A DNA stretch of 52,494 bases. It comes from Candidatus Hemicellulosilyticus sp. P3 (GTDB lineage Bacteria; Bacteroidota; Bacteroidia; Bacteroidales; P3). Of the stretch, positions 16,591-25,343 are shown one piece after another. The position numbers were made by a program, and so were the translations under genes. Location of the stretch: assembly GCA_001543385.1 (NCBI GenBank), contig LPNH01000016.1, positions 1 to 52,494 of the forward strand, written 5' to 3'. The notes beneath the pieces are model-generated. The model had not been told where the DNA came from. It saw nothing but the letters and a program-made list of their open reading frames with translations, and ran no database searches. Positions within the stretch are counted from its first letter, which is position 1. Each line of letters starts with the position of its first letter.

Positions 16591-19500
16591 CTATTCGACC
16601 GGAACCTTGGTGAGGGCAAGGGTGAGGGTGAGGTTTTCGGTGAGTTCGACGGTCTGTGCCAACGGGTCGGCAAGGAGGGCGCCGGGAGGAAGGAGGGTGA
16701 GACCGGTGCAGAGGGTCTCGGAACAGATGTAGTCGCGGTAGGCACGGATGGCGTCGTCGGCAGGACTGGAGGTGAGGGTGAGCAGGATGCGGTCGGTGAC
16801 GTCGAAGGTGACGGCATCGTGACCTTCGGCGGCAGGGAGACCGCTTTTACGGAGGTTCTGGATGCGGTTGACGAGCTCGCGGGCGAGGCCTTCGTGGCGC
16901 AGGCTGTCGGTGAGGGTGATGTCGAGGGCGACGGTGAGGGCGCCTTCGTTGGCGACGACCCAGCCGGGGATGTCCTGGGTGGTGATGTCGACGTCGGCAA
17001 GGGTGAGCTCGACGGGCTGGCCGTCGACGGTGAGGAGGCAGCGGCCGGTGGTTTCGAGGGCGGCAATCTGCTGCCGGGTGAAGGATTCGACGGCGGCGGC
17101 GATGGATTTCATGTTTTTGCCGTAGCGCGGCCCGAGGGTCTTGAAGTTGGGTTTGATGCGCTTGACGAGCATCTGGTCGTCGGGGTCGAGGAACTGGAGC
17201 TCTTTGACGTTGACTTCGCTAAGGATGAGGGGTTGGACGGCCTGGACCTGGGCGCGGAAACGGCTGTCGGCGGCAGGCAGGACGATGCGCTGAAGGGGCT
17301 GGCGGACACGCAGATTGTGGCGCTTGCGCAGGGCAAGAGTGAGGGAGCTGATGCGCTGGGCCAAACGCATGCGCTGTTCGAGGTCGCGGTCGATGAGGCT
17401 TTCGCAGACTTCGGGGAAGGGGGCATGGTGGACGGAGGCAACGGCGTGGCGGCGGGTGACGCTGTTGAGGTCGAGGAAGAGCCGCTCGGCAAAGAAGGGG
17501 GCGATGGGTGCCATGAGACGCGAGAGGGTCTCAAGACAGGTGTAGAGGGTCTGGTAGGCGGAACGCTTGTCGTCGGTCATGTCGCCCCGCCAGAAACGAC
17601 GGCGGCTGAGACGGACGTACCAGTTGCTGAGGCAGGCGTCGACGAAGTCGGCGATGGCACGGCCGGCCCGGGTGGGTTCGTAGTCGGAGTAGGCGGCGTC
17701 GACGTCGCGGACGAGGGTGTTGAGCTCGCTGAGTATCCAACGGTCGATCTCGGGACGGCCGGAGGCCGGCAGGTCGGGCTGGCTGTAGTCGAAACGGTCG
17801 AGGTTGGAGTAGAGGGCGAAGAAACTGTAGGTGTTGTAGAGGGTGCCGAAAAATTTACGGCGCACCTCGGCGATGCCTTCTATGTCGAATTTGAGGTTGT
17901 CCCAGGGCTGACTGTTGGTTATCATGTACCAACGGGTGGCGTCGGGGCCGTATTGGGCGAGGGTCTGGAAGGGGTCGACTCCGTTGCCGAGACGTTTGGA
18001 CATTTTGTTGCCGTTTTTGTCGAGGACGAGGCCGTTGGAGATGACGTTGCGGAAGGCCACGCTGTCGAAGCACATGACGGCCAGGGCGTGGAGGGTGTAG
18101 AACCAGCCGCGTGTCTGGTCGACGCCTTCGGCGATGAAGTCGGCAGGGAAACGGTCGGCGGCAAGGGGGCCTCCCATGTAGTGGTGCTGGGCGTAGGGCA
18201 TGGCACCACTGTCGAACCAGACGTCGATGAGGTCGGGCTCGCGACGCATGGGACGGCCGTCGGACGAGACGAGGATGACTTGGTCGATGTAGGGCCGATG
18301 GAGGTCGAAGGTGCTGCCGGCGTAGCCAAGGCTGTCAACTTCTTGCTGTGTCATGAGACCGGCGGCAAGGGATTTGTCGATCTCGGCCCGCAGCTCGGCG
18401 ACGCTACCGATGCAGCGCTCTTCTTTGCCGTCGTCGGTGCGCCAGATGGGAAGCGGGGTGCCCCAGTAGCGGCTGCGGCTGAGGTTCCAGTCGACGATGT
18501 TTTCGAGCCAGCCGGCAAAACGGCCGCTGCCGGTGGCTTCAGGTTTCCAGTTGATGGTGCGGTTGAGCTCGATGAGGCGCTCTTTGACGGCGGTGGTGCG
18601 GATGAACCAGCTGTCGAGGGGGTAGTAGAGCACGGGTTTGTCGGTGCGCCAGCAGTGGGGGTAGCTGTGGGTGTGTTTCTCGCTGCGGAAGAGTTTGCCC
18701 TGCTCTTTGAGCATGACGACGAGCTCGATGTCGAGGCTGATGTCTTTGTCGGTTTTGGCAGGGTCGTAGGCGTTTTTGACGTATTTGCCGGCGTAGGGGG
18801 CGTAGCGTTCGGTGTCGACGTGGTCCCGGACCCAGGAGGGGTCGAGGGTGTCGAGGGGGGCGAAGCGGCCACGGCGGTCGACCATGGGCATGCGGACTCC
18901 GTCGCGGTCGTAGAGGAGGAGTTCGCCGATGCCGGCTTTTTTGGCCACACGGGCGTCGTCGGCTCCGAAGGTGGGGGCGATGTGGACGATGCCGGTGCCG
19001 TCGTCGGTGGTGACGTAGTCGCCGAGGATAATGCGGAAGGAGCCTTCGGGGCTGACTTCTGTGGGCTTGACCCAAGGGATGAGCTGTTCGTAGCGCAGGC
19101 CTTCGAGGGCGCTGCCTTTGCAGGTGCCGAGAAGGGTGTGTTCGGGCGATTTGCCTTCGGGGAAGAGGGAGCCGACAAGGGCTTCGGCCATGACGATGCG
19201 GCAGGGAAGGGAGGTGTAGGGATGGAGGGTCTCGATGAGCACGTAGTCGATGGAGGGACCGACGCAGAGGGCGGTGTTGGAGGGCAGGGTCCAGGGGGTG
19301 GTGGTCCAGGCCATGGCGTAGGTCGGAACGACGGGATGGCCATCAGGAAGGGACGCGGCAGCGGAACGGAGACCAAAGATTTGGTCGACACGGGCGTCGT
19401 CGCAGACGGTGAACATGGCGACGCAGGTGGTGTCTTTGACGTCACGGTAGCAGCCGGGCAGGTTGAGTTCGTGGCTGCTGAGGCCGGTGCCGGCGGCAGG

Positions 19501-20046
19501 ACTGTAGGGCTGGATGGTGTAGCCTTTGTAGAGGAATCCTTTGTCGTAGAGCTGTTTGAGAAGGTACCAGAGGGTCTCGATGTAGTTGTTGTCGAAGGTG
19601 ATGTAGGGGTCTTGCAGGTCGACCCAGTAGCCCATCTGACGGGTGAGCTCGTCCCAGAGGTCTTTGTATTTGAGGACTTCGGCACGGCAGGCCCGGTTGT
19701 ACTCGTCGACACTGATGGTTTTGCCGATGTCTTCTTTGGTGATGCCAAGGGATTTCTCGACACCCAACTCGACGGGGAGCCCGTGGGTGTCCCAGCCGGC
19801 TTTGCGCTCGACGTGGTAGCCTTTCTGGGCTTTGTAGCGGCAGAAGATGTCTTTGATGGTGCGCGCCATGACATGGTGGATGCCAGGCTTGCCGTTGGCG
19901 GAGGGAGGACCGTCGTAGAAGACGAAGGCGGGATGGCCTTCGGTGAGGCGCTGGCCTTCTTCGAAGGTGTGGTGTTGCTGCCAGTAGCGACGGATGTCGT
20001 CGGCGATCTGGGTGAGATTGAGCTCGGGATATTCCGGATAGGTCAT
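16591..20046 (-). CDS. ileS: Isoleucyl-tRNA synthetase
   Basis: IleS charges tRNA-Ile with isoleucine and edits misactivated valine. The 1,151-aa class I enzyme shows the HIGH-type region FYDGPPSANGKPGIHHVMART (GIHH at residues 55-58), the editing CP1 domain (around AMAWTTTPWTLPSNTALCVG and DDGTGIVHIAPTFGADD), the WFDSGAMPYAQ block, and the KMSKR loop at residues 681-685. A long C-terminal anticodon-binding domain follows. The length agrees with the longer IleS form common in Bacteroidota. The start ATG at 20046 gives the expected MTYPEYPELNL N-terminus. It lies 82 nt after mfd. A very long open frame on the opposite strand is an artefact of codon composition. Confidence 0.97.
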   Translation of the reverse strand: MTYPEYPELNLTQIADDIRRYWQQHHTFEEGQRLTEGHPAFVFYDGPPSANGKPGIHHVMARTIKDIFCRYKAQKGYHVERKAGWDTHGLPVELGVEKSLGITKEDIGKTISVDEYNRACRAEVLKYKDLWDELTRQMGYWVDLQDPYITFDNNYIETLWYLLKQLYDKGFLYKGYTIQPYSPAAGTGLSSHELNLPGCYRDVKDTTCVAMFTVCDDARVDQIFGLRSAAASLPDGHPVVPTYAMAWTTTPWTLPSNTALCVGPSIDYVLIETLHPYTSLPCRIVMAEALVGSLFPEGKSPEHTLLGTCKGSALEGLRYEQLIPWVKPTEVSPEGSFRIILGDYVTTDDGTGIVHIAPTFGADDARVAKKAGIGELLLYDRDGVRMPMVDRRGRFAPLDTLDPSWVRDHVDTERYAPYAGKYVKNAYDPAKTDKDISLDIELVVMLKEQGKLFRSEKHTHSYPHCWRTDKPVLYYPLDSWFIRTTAVKERLIELNRTINWKPEATGSGRFAGWLENIVDWNLSRSRYWGTPLPIWRTDDGKEERCIGSVAELRAEIDKSLAAGLMTQQEVDSLGYAGSTFDLHRPYIDQVILVSSDGRPMRREPDLIDVWFDSGAMPYAQHHYMGGPLAADRFPADFIAEGVDQTRGWFYTLHALAVMCFDSVAFRNVISNGLVLDKNGNKMSKRLGNGVDPFQTLAQYGPDATRWYMITNSQPWDNLKFDIEGIAEVRRKFFGTLYNTYSFFALYSNLDRFDYSQPDLPASGRPEIDRWILSELNTLVRDVDAAYSDYEPTRAGRAIADFVDACLSNWYVRLSRRRFWRGDMTDDKRSAYQTLYTCLETLSRLMAPIAPFFAERLFLDLNSVTRRHAVASVHHAPFPEVCESLIDRDLEQRMRLAQRISSLTLALRKRHNLRVRQPLQRIVLPAADSRFRAQVQAVQPLILSEVNVKELQFLDPDDQMLVKRIKPNFKTLGPRYGKNMKSIAAAVESFTRQQIAALETTGRCLLTVDGQPVELTLADVDITTQDIPGWVVANEGALTVALDITLTDSLRHEGLARELVNRIQNLRKSGLPAAEGHDAVTFDVTDRILLTLTSSPADDAIRAYRDYICSETLCTGLTLLPPGALLADPLAQTVELTENLTLTLALTKVPVE

Positions 20047-20128
20047 AGGTTGAGGTTTTTTGTTTTATCGGTTGGATTGACGGGCCGGGGCCCGGAGACG
20101 TGAGGGTGCCCGCAATGGGTCGCGGGCG

Positions 20129-23100
20129 CTATGCCGCCCCGGGCGCCGCCGGAAGGCTTCGGGGCTTCGCGGTGGAGGCGCCGGGGGATTCGGGGTTGAG
20201 TTCTTGGATGATTTCGAGGGCCTGACGGACGCTTTGGATGGCGGCGCAACGGAGGGTGAGCCCGCTGTCTTTTTCGCGCAGGCGCGACGTGGCGGCATGA
20301 CGCTGGGCATAGGCGATGAGGCGCTGGAAGTGCGACGACTGGTAGAAGGGGTTCTGCTGGTCGGACGGGAAGTGGAGGGTGAGGGCGTCGTTTTTCAGGA
20401 CGAGGCGCTCGACACCGAAGGCTTTGGCACAACGCCGCAGCGCAACGGTGAGCAGGAGCTCCCGGGTGGGATCGGGCAGGGGTCCGAAGCGGTCGACGAG
20501 GTGGTCGCGGAAACGGTCGACGTCGTCGTCGGAGGTGAGCTCGGAGATTTGACGGTAGAGGAGCAGGCGTTCGCTGATGCTGGTGACGTAGTCGTCGGGG
20601 ATGAGGACTTCGAGGTCGGTCTCGACGGTGCAGTCGCGGACGTATTGCTGCGGCGCCCCGGGCTGGCCGACGAAGAGGTCACGGAAGTCGGATTGTTTGA
20701 GTTCGTCGATGGCTTCGGCCAGGATTTTCTGGTACATGTCGTAGCCGATTTCGCTGATGAAACCGCTCTGCTCGGCACCGAGGATGTTGCCGGCACCGCG
20801 GATGTCAAGGTCGCGCATGGCGATGTTGAAACCACTTCCGACGCTGCCGAACTCTTCGATGGCCCGGAGACGTTTCTGCGCCTCAGGGGTGAGGAGGCTG
20901 TAGGACGGGATGAGCATGTAGCAGAAGGCTTTCTGGTTGCTGCGCCCCACCCTGCCCCGCAACTGGTGGAGGTCGCTGAGACCGAAATGGTGGGCGTTGT
21001 TGACGATGATGGTGTTGGCGTTGGGGATGTCGAGGCCGTTTTCGACGATGGAGGTGGCTACGAGGACGTCGAGGTCGCCGGAGAGAAAACGCATGAGGGT
21101 GTCTTCGACGGCTTTGCCGTCCATACGGCCGTGGGCGACGGCGACACGGGCGTCGGGGACCAGACGGAGCACAAGGGCGGCCATCTCGTCCATGTTTTCG
21201 ACACGGTTGCTGACGAAGAAGGTCTGGCCGCCACGGGACATCTCGTACATGACGGCGTCGCGGATGAGCTCTTCGCTGAAGGTGGTGACTTCGGTCTCGA
21301 CGGGCTGACGGTTGGGCGGCGGGGTCTGGATGACGCTGAGGTCGCGGGCGCCCATGAGGGAGAACTGAAGGGTGCGCGGTATGGGGGTGGCGGTGAGGGT
21401 GAGGCAGTCGACGTTGACTTTGAGCTGGCGCAGCCGCTCTTTGACGGCGACACCGAATTTCTGCTCTTCGTCGATGATGAGGAGTCCGAGGTCTTTGAAG
21501 CGGACGCTCTTGCCGGTGATGGCATGGGTGCCGATGAGGATGTCGATGCGGCCGGCTTCGAGGTCGCGCAGGAGGGCGGCACGCTCGCGGGCGGTGCGGA
21601 AGCGGTTGAGGTAGTCGACACGGACGGGCATTCCCTGCAGGCGCTCGCTGAAGGTGTTGTAGTGCTGGAAGGCCAGGATGGTGCTGGGCACGAGGACGGC
21701 GACTTGCTTGGAGTCGGCGACGGCTTTGAAGGCGGCACGGATGGCGACTTCGGTTTTGCCGAAGCCGACGTCGCCGCAGACGAGGCGGTCCATGGGGGCG
21801 GTGGCTTCCATGTCGTGTTTGACGTCGACGGTGGCACGCTGCTGGTCGGGGGTGTCTTCGTAGAAGAAGGAGGCTTCGAGCTCGGTCTGGAGGTAGCTGT
21901 CGGGGCTGAAGGCGAAACCCCGCGACGCCATGCGCTTGGCGTAGAGGGCAATGAGGTCTTTGGCGATGTCTTTGACCTGGCGCTTGGTGCGCTGTTTGAG
22001 GAGCTGCCAGCTGTTGCCGCCCAAGCGGTCGAGGACGGGGGCGACGCCGTCTTTGCCTATGTAACGGCTGATTTTGTGAAGGCCGTGGATGCTGATGTAG
22101 AGGGTGTCGTTGTTTTTGTAGAGGAGACGGATGACTTCCTGGGTGTGCCCGTTGGTGGTGATTTTTTCAAGACCGGAGAAACGGCCGACACCGTAGTCGA
22201 TGTGGGTGACGAAGTCGCCGGGCTTGAGCTCGGCGAGATCTTTGAGGGTGAGGGCCTCACGGTTTTGACGGAGGTCGCGGACGGTGTATTTGTGAAAGCG
22301 CTCGAAGATCTGGTGGTCGGTGAAGCAGAGCAGGCGCGCGTCGTGGTCGACGAAGCCGCCGGAGAGCTGGCCGTTGACGATATCGAGACCGTCGGACGGA
22401 AGGACTTTCTCGAGACGGCGCCGCTGTTGGTCGCCAGAGACGGTGATGAGGATGCGGAAGCCGCGGTCGCGGTAGTCGGAGAGGGAACGGGACAGAAGGT
22501 CGAATTGTTTGTTGAAGCGGGGCTGCGGCTCGGCATGGGCCTCGAAACGGAGGGCGTCGGTGAAGTAGCCACTGCCGCCCAGCTCGACGATGCGGCAACG
22601 CAACAGTTGATGCAGGAAGTCGGAGGAGTCGCTGTAGAGGAGGTCGGGGGCCAGACGGGCTACCGGGGCGGTGTGGGCGGCATGACGGGCGCAGGCGTCG
22701 GCGTGGAGTTTGTCGAGGCGCTCGGCGACGGACATCAGGTTGTGAAGCCAGACGACGTCGGCAGCACCCAGATAGGCGAGCAGACTGACGTGCTCGGTGC
22801 AGGTGACGGTGTCGGCAGCGTCGGCGCCGAGGCGCGGCACGATGTTGACGCTGTCGTGGTGGCGGGCGGAGAGCTGGCTGACGGGGTCGAAACTGCGCAG
22901 GGAGTCGATGGTGTCGTCGAAAAGCTCGATGCGAAAGGGCATGTCGCTGCCGAAGGAGTAGATGTCGACGATGCCGCCACGGATGGCGTACTGGCCGGGC
23001 TCGACTACGAAATCGACACGCTCGAAACGGTAGTCTTGCATGAGTTCGACGACACGGTCGAGGTCGAGGCGGCCGCCACGGGCGAACTGAAGTGTGTGGC

Positions 23101-23545
23101 GCGTGAGGGTGCGCGAGGAGACGACTTTCTCGGCTAAGGCGTCGGGATAGGTGACGACGAGGAGGGGACGGCCCGTGGCGAGCTGACGGATGACTTCGGT
23201 GCGCCGAAGTTCGACGGAGCTGTCGACGGAAGTCTCGTCGTCATCGTGGACGGAGTAGGGACGGCGACGGGTGGCGGGGAAGATGTGGACACGTTTGCTG
23301 TCGGGCGCAAGGGCAGTGTCGTCGAGGAGGGTCTCGAGGTCGTTGGCCAGGTAGTAGGCTTCGTCTTTGTCAGGGGCGACGAGGAGATGGACGGACCGAC
23401 TGTCGGCACTGAAGACGGCGGCGGCAAGGGCGGCGGCAAGGGAACCGGAGAGCCCGGAGACACGCAGACGCGCCCCGTCGGCGGCAAGGGCGGCGGCAAG
23501 GGCGGCAGGAAGGGCCGAGGATCGGTAGTGGTCGAGGAGAAGCAT
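20129..23545 (-). CDS. mfd: Transcription-repair coupling factor (Mfd)
   Basis: Mfd removes RNA polymerase stalled at DNA lesions and recruits UvrA. The product is 1,138 aa. It has the UvrB-homology domains at the N-terminus (ending around YAIRGGIVDIYSFG), the RNA polymerase-interacting CarD-like domain (LKPGDFVTHIDYGVGRFSGLEK), and an SF2 translocase with Walker A GFGKTE near residue 595 and a DEEQ box near residue 693. TATPIPRTL and the helicase QLRGRVGRS motif follow, then a C-terminal TRCF domain. I chose the ATG at 23545 (MLLLDHYRSS); an in-frame TTG 36 nt further upstream is possible but less likely. The N-terminus is Ala-rich, encoded by repeated GGCGGCAAG-like units. It is probably the first gene of the long minus-strand run. 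Confidence 0.96.
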   Translation of the reverse strand: MLLLDHYRSSALPAALAAALAADGARLRVSGLSGSLAAALAAAVFSADSRSVHLLVAPDKDEAYYLANDLETLLDDTALAPDSKRVHIFPATRRRPYSVHDDDETSVDSSVELRRTEVIRQLATGRPLLVVTYPDALAEKVVSSRTLTRHTLQFARGGRLDLDRVVELMQDYRFERVDFVVEPGQYAIRGGIVDIYSFGSDMPFRIELFDDTIDSLRSFDPVSQLSARHHDSVNIVPRLGADAADTVTCTEHVSLLAYLGAADVVWLHNLMSVAERLDKLHADACARHAAHTAPVARLAPDLLYSDSSDFLHQLLRCRIVELGGSGYFTDALRFEAHAEPQPRFNKQFDLLSRSLSDYRDRGFRILITVSGDQQRRRLEKVLPSDGLDIVNGQLSGGFVDHDARLLCFTDHQIFERFHKYTVRDLRQNREALTLKDLAELKPGDFVTHIDYGVGRFSGLEKITTNGHTQEVIRLLYKNNDTLYISIHGLHKISRYIGKDGVAPVLDRLGGNSWQLLKQRTKRQVKDIAKDLIALYAKRMASRGFAFSPDSYLQTELEASFFYEDTPDQQRATVDVKHDMEATAPMDRLVCGDVGFGKTEVAIRAAFKAVADSKQVAVLVPSTILAFQHYNTFSERLQGMPVRVDYLNRFRTARERAALLRDLEAGRIDILIGTHAITGKSVRFKDLGLLIIDEEQKFGVAVKERLRQLKVNVDCLTLTATPIPRTLQFSLMGARDLSVIQTPPPNRQPVETEVTTFSEELIRDAVMYEMSRGGQTFFVSNRVENMDEMAALVLRLVPDARVAVAHGRMDGKAVEDTLMRFLSGDLDVLVATSIVENGLDIPNANTIIVNNAHHFGLSDLHQLRGRVGRSNQKAFCYMLIPSYSLLTPEAQKRLRAIEEFGSVGSGFNIAMRDLDIRGAGNILGAEQSGFISEIGYDMYQKILAEAIDELKQSDFRDLFVGQPGAPQQYVRDCTVETDLEVLIPDDYVTSISERLLLYRQISELTSDDDVDRFRDHLVDRFGPLPDPTRELLLTVALRRCAKAFGVERLVLKNDALTLHFPSDQQNPFYQSSHFQRLIAYAQRHAATSRLREKDSGLTLRCAAIQSVRQALEIIQELNPESPGASTAKPRSLPAAPGAA

Positions 23546-23626
23546 CGATGACGTGACGGAATGTGGCTGTAAGACTGGCAATTCGACGAGGGCCGAAAGG
23601 GAATGATATATTTAAAATATAAATTG

Positions 23627-23634
23627 CAAAAATA
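23627..23634 (-). promoter_or_regulatory. Candidate -7 box TATTTTTG for mfd
   Basis: The minus strand reads TATTTTTG, matching TAnnTTTG, about 80 bases upstream of the mfd ATG in an A/T-rich patch. It may drive the long housekeeping gene run. No clear -33 element is visible. Confidence 0.5.
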
Positions 23635-23667
23635 CGAAAAAAACGGGATATGCGTTATTTATTGGCA

Positions 23668-23704
23668 GGCCGGGACGAATGGACGCGATCCGGCCGGGAC
23701 GAAT
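23668..23704. repeat. Two 13-bp direct repeats upstream of porX
   Basis: GGCCGGGACGAAT occurs at 23668-23680 and again at 23692-23704, a 24-nt period, ending 27 nt before the porX start codon. Perfect spaced repeats just before a regulatory gene could be a regulator-binding site; this is inference. Confidence 0.5.
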
Positions 23705-23731
23705 CACTTAATTTTATACCATAAAACTGTT

Positions 23732-25285
23732 ATGAAGATTCTTTGGGCTGACGACGAGATTGATTTGTTGAAACCGCATATTCTGTTCCTGCAGGAACGT
23801 GGCTATGAGGTGATTCCGGTGACGAGCGGCAATGACGCGCTGGATGTGATGAAGGAGGAGCAGGTGGATCTGGTGTTTCTGGATGAGCACATGCCGGGAA
23901 TGGGCGGACTGGACGCACTGTCGGCGATTAAGGAGATCCACCCCACCCTGCCCGTGGTGATGATTACGAAGAGCGAGGAGGAGCATATTATGGAGGAGGC
24001 GCTGGGTGGAAAGATTTCGGATTATCTGATCAAACCGGTGAACCCGAAGCAGATACTGCTGACGATTAAGAAACACACGGAGGCCCGGCGGTTGGTGAGC
24101 GAACGCTCGATGATGTCGTATCAGCAGGAGTTCCGCGAAATCGGGATGCGGCTGATGGAACCGATGGATCACGCGGACTGGACGGAGATGTACAAGCGAC
24201 TGGTGTATTGGGAGATCGAGCTGTCGGAGACGGAGGATGAGAATATCCATGGCATTTTCGAGTCGCAGAAGGCGGAAGCGAATGCGCAGTTTTGCCGCTT
24301 TTATGAACGGAATTATATGGACTGGCTGAAGGGCCTGACGGCGAAACCGACGATGTCGCCGACGGTGCTGCGGGAACGGCTGATGCCGATGCTGGGGGCA
24401 GACAGGCCGACGTTTTTGATTGTGGTCGACAATTTCCGGTATGACCAATGGAAGTATCTGCAGCCGCTGTTTGAGCAGATGTTCAGGGTGGAGACAGACT
24501 CGCTGTTCTACAGCATTGTGCCGACGACGACGCAGTTTGCACGCAACGCGATGTTCAGCGGACTGATGCCGTCGGAAATCGAACGTAAGTATCCGCAGTA
24601 TTGGGTGAATGAGGATGAGGAGGGGTATAAGAACCAGTTTGAATCGGAGCTGCTGGGGGAGAATCTGCGCCGCAACGGCATCGGAATACGGCACAGTTAC
24701 AACAAGGTGCTGAACGCCCAGTACGGATGGAAGCTGGTGGAGGGTGTGAATAAGCTGATGCACAACGCGCTGAATGTGGTGGTGTTTAATTTTATCGATA
24801 TGTTGTCGCACGCCCGGACGGATTCGAATATCGTGCGGGAACTGGCAGCGGACGAACGCAGTTACAGGTCGGTGACACGGTCGTGGTTTGTGCATTCGCC
24901 ACTGGCGGAGCTGCTGAAGGAACTGGCGGCAAGGGAGGTGAACGTGGTGGTGACAACGGACCACGGATCGGTGCGGGTGGACAACCCGGTGCGGGTGCGC
25001 GGAGACAGGGACATGTCGGTGAATCTGAGATATAAGCAGGGACGGCTGCTGGAGTATGACGTGAAGGAGGTGTTCGAGGTGAAGGACCCGGCCAGCATTT
25101 ATCTGCCGAAACGACATATTACGTCGCCTTATATTTTTGCACGCAATAATGATTTTTTCGCCTATCCGAACAATTTCAACCAGTATGTGCAGTATTACCA
25201 CAGCACGTTCCAGCATGGCGGCATCTCGATGGAGGAGGTGCTGATTCCATGGGTGGTGCTGCGCGGAAGGACGCAGGCACAGTGA
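23732..25285 (+). CDS. porX: PorX, T9SS regulatory response regulator with PglZ domain
   Basis: PorX is the response regulator linked to control of the type IX secretion system in Bacteroidota and is known to work with the histidine kinase PorY. The 517-aa product has a CheY-like receiver at residues 1-120 (acidic pocket ADDE at 6-9, phosphoacceptor Asp51 in FLDEHMPGM, conserved Lys in LIKPVN). A helical linker follows. Then comes a PglZ/alkaline phosphatase-superfamily domain with metal-site motifs VVDNFRYDQW, FNFIDMLSHAR and VVVTTDHGSVRV. It has no DNA-binding domain. The start ATG at 23732 places the receiver fold at the N-terminus; the frame is open further upstream but lacks homology. 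It stands alone between divergent mfd and convergent tex. A pair of direct repeats lies just upstream. Confidence 0.95.
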   Translation: MKILWADDEIDLLKPHILFLQERGYEVIPVTSGNDALDVMKEEQVDLVFLDEHMPGMGGLDALSAIKEIHPTLPVVMITKSEEEHIMEEALGGKISDYLIKPVNPKQILLTIKKHTEARRLVSERSMMSYQQEFREIGMRLMEPMDHADWTEMYKRLVYWEIELSETEDENIHGIFESQKAEANAQFCRFYERNYMDWLKGLTAKPTMSPTVLRERLMPMLGADRPTFLIVVDNFRYDQWKYLQPLFEQMFRVETDSLFYSIVPTTTQFARNAMFSGLMPSEIERKYPQYWVNEDEEGYKNQFESELLGENLRRNGIGIRHSYNKVLNAQYGWKLVEGVNKLMHNALNVVVFNFIDMLSHARTDSNIVRELAADERSYRSVTRSWFVHSPLAELLKELAAREVNVVVTTDHGSVRVDNPVRVRGDRDMSVNLRYKQGRLLEYDVKEVFEVKDPASIYLPKRHITSPYIFARNNDFFAYPNNFNQYVQYYHSTFQHGGISMEEVLIPWVVLRGRTQAQ

Positions 25286-25293
25286 CCGGATCG

Positions 25294-25316
25294 GGAAGAA
25301 GGCTGTGATTTCTTCC
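25294..25316. terminator. Candidate bidirectional hairpin between porX and tex
   Basis: The arms are GGAAGAA (25294-25300) and TTCTTCC (25310-25316) with a 9-nt loop. The hairpin lies 8 nt after the porX stop and about 30 nt from the tex stop on the other strand. It lacks a long T tract, so it is only a plausible terminator for two converging genes. Confidence 0.45.
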
Positions 25317-25343
25317 GGCATGAGGCCTGACGACCGGCCGGGG

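Noticed and set aside
16501..20103. Very long open frame (1,200 codons) on the plus strand opposite ileS
   Set aside because: It is antisense to a clear ileS. Because ileS uses mainly C- and G-ending codons, antisense codons mostly begin with G or C and rarely form stops; the product is dominated by Gly, Val, Ala, Asp and Glu with no recognisable motif.
20204..23137. Long plus-strand frame (977 codons) opposite mfd
   Set aside because: Same compositional artefact; mfd on the minus strand has full domain conservation.
23714..25321. Minus-strand frame of 535 codons opposite porX
   Set aside because: Composition rich in His, Arg, Gln and Leu with no domain; porX on the plus strand is fully conserved.
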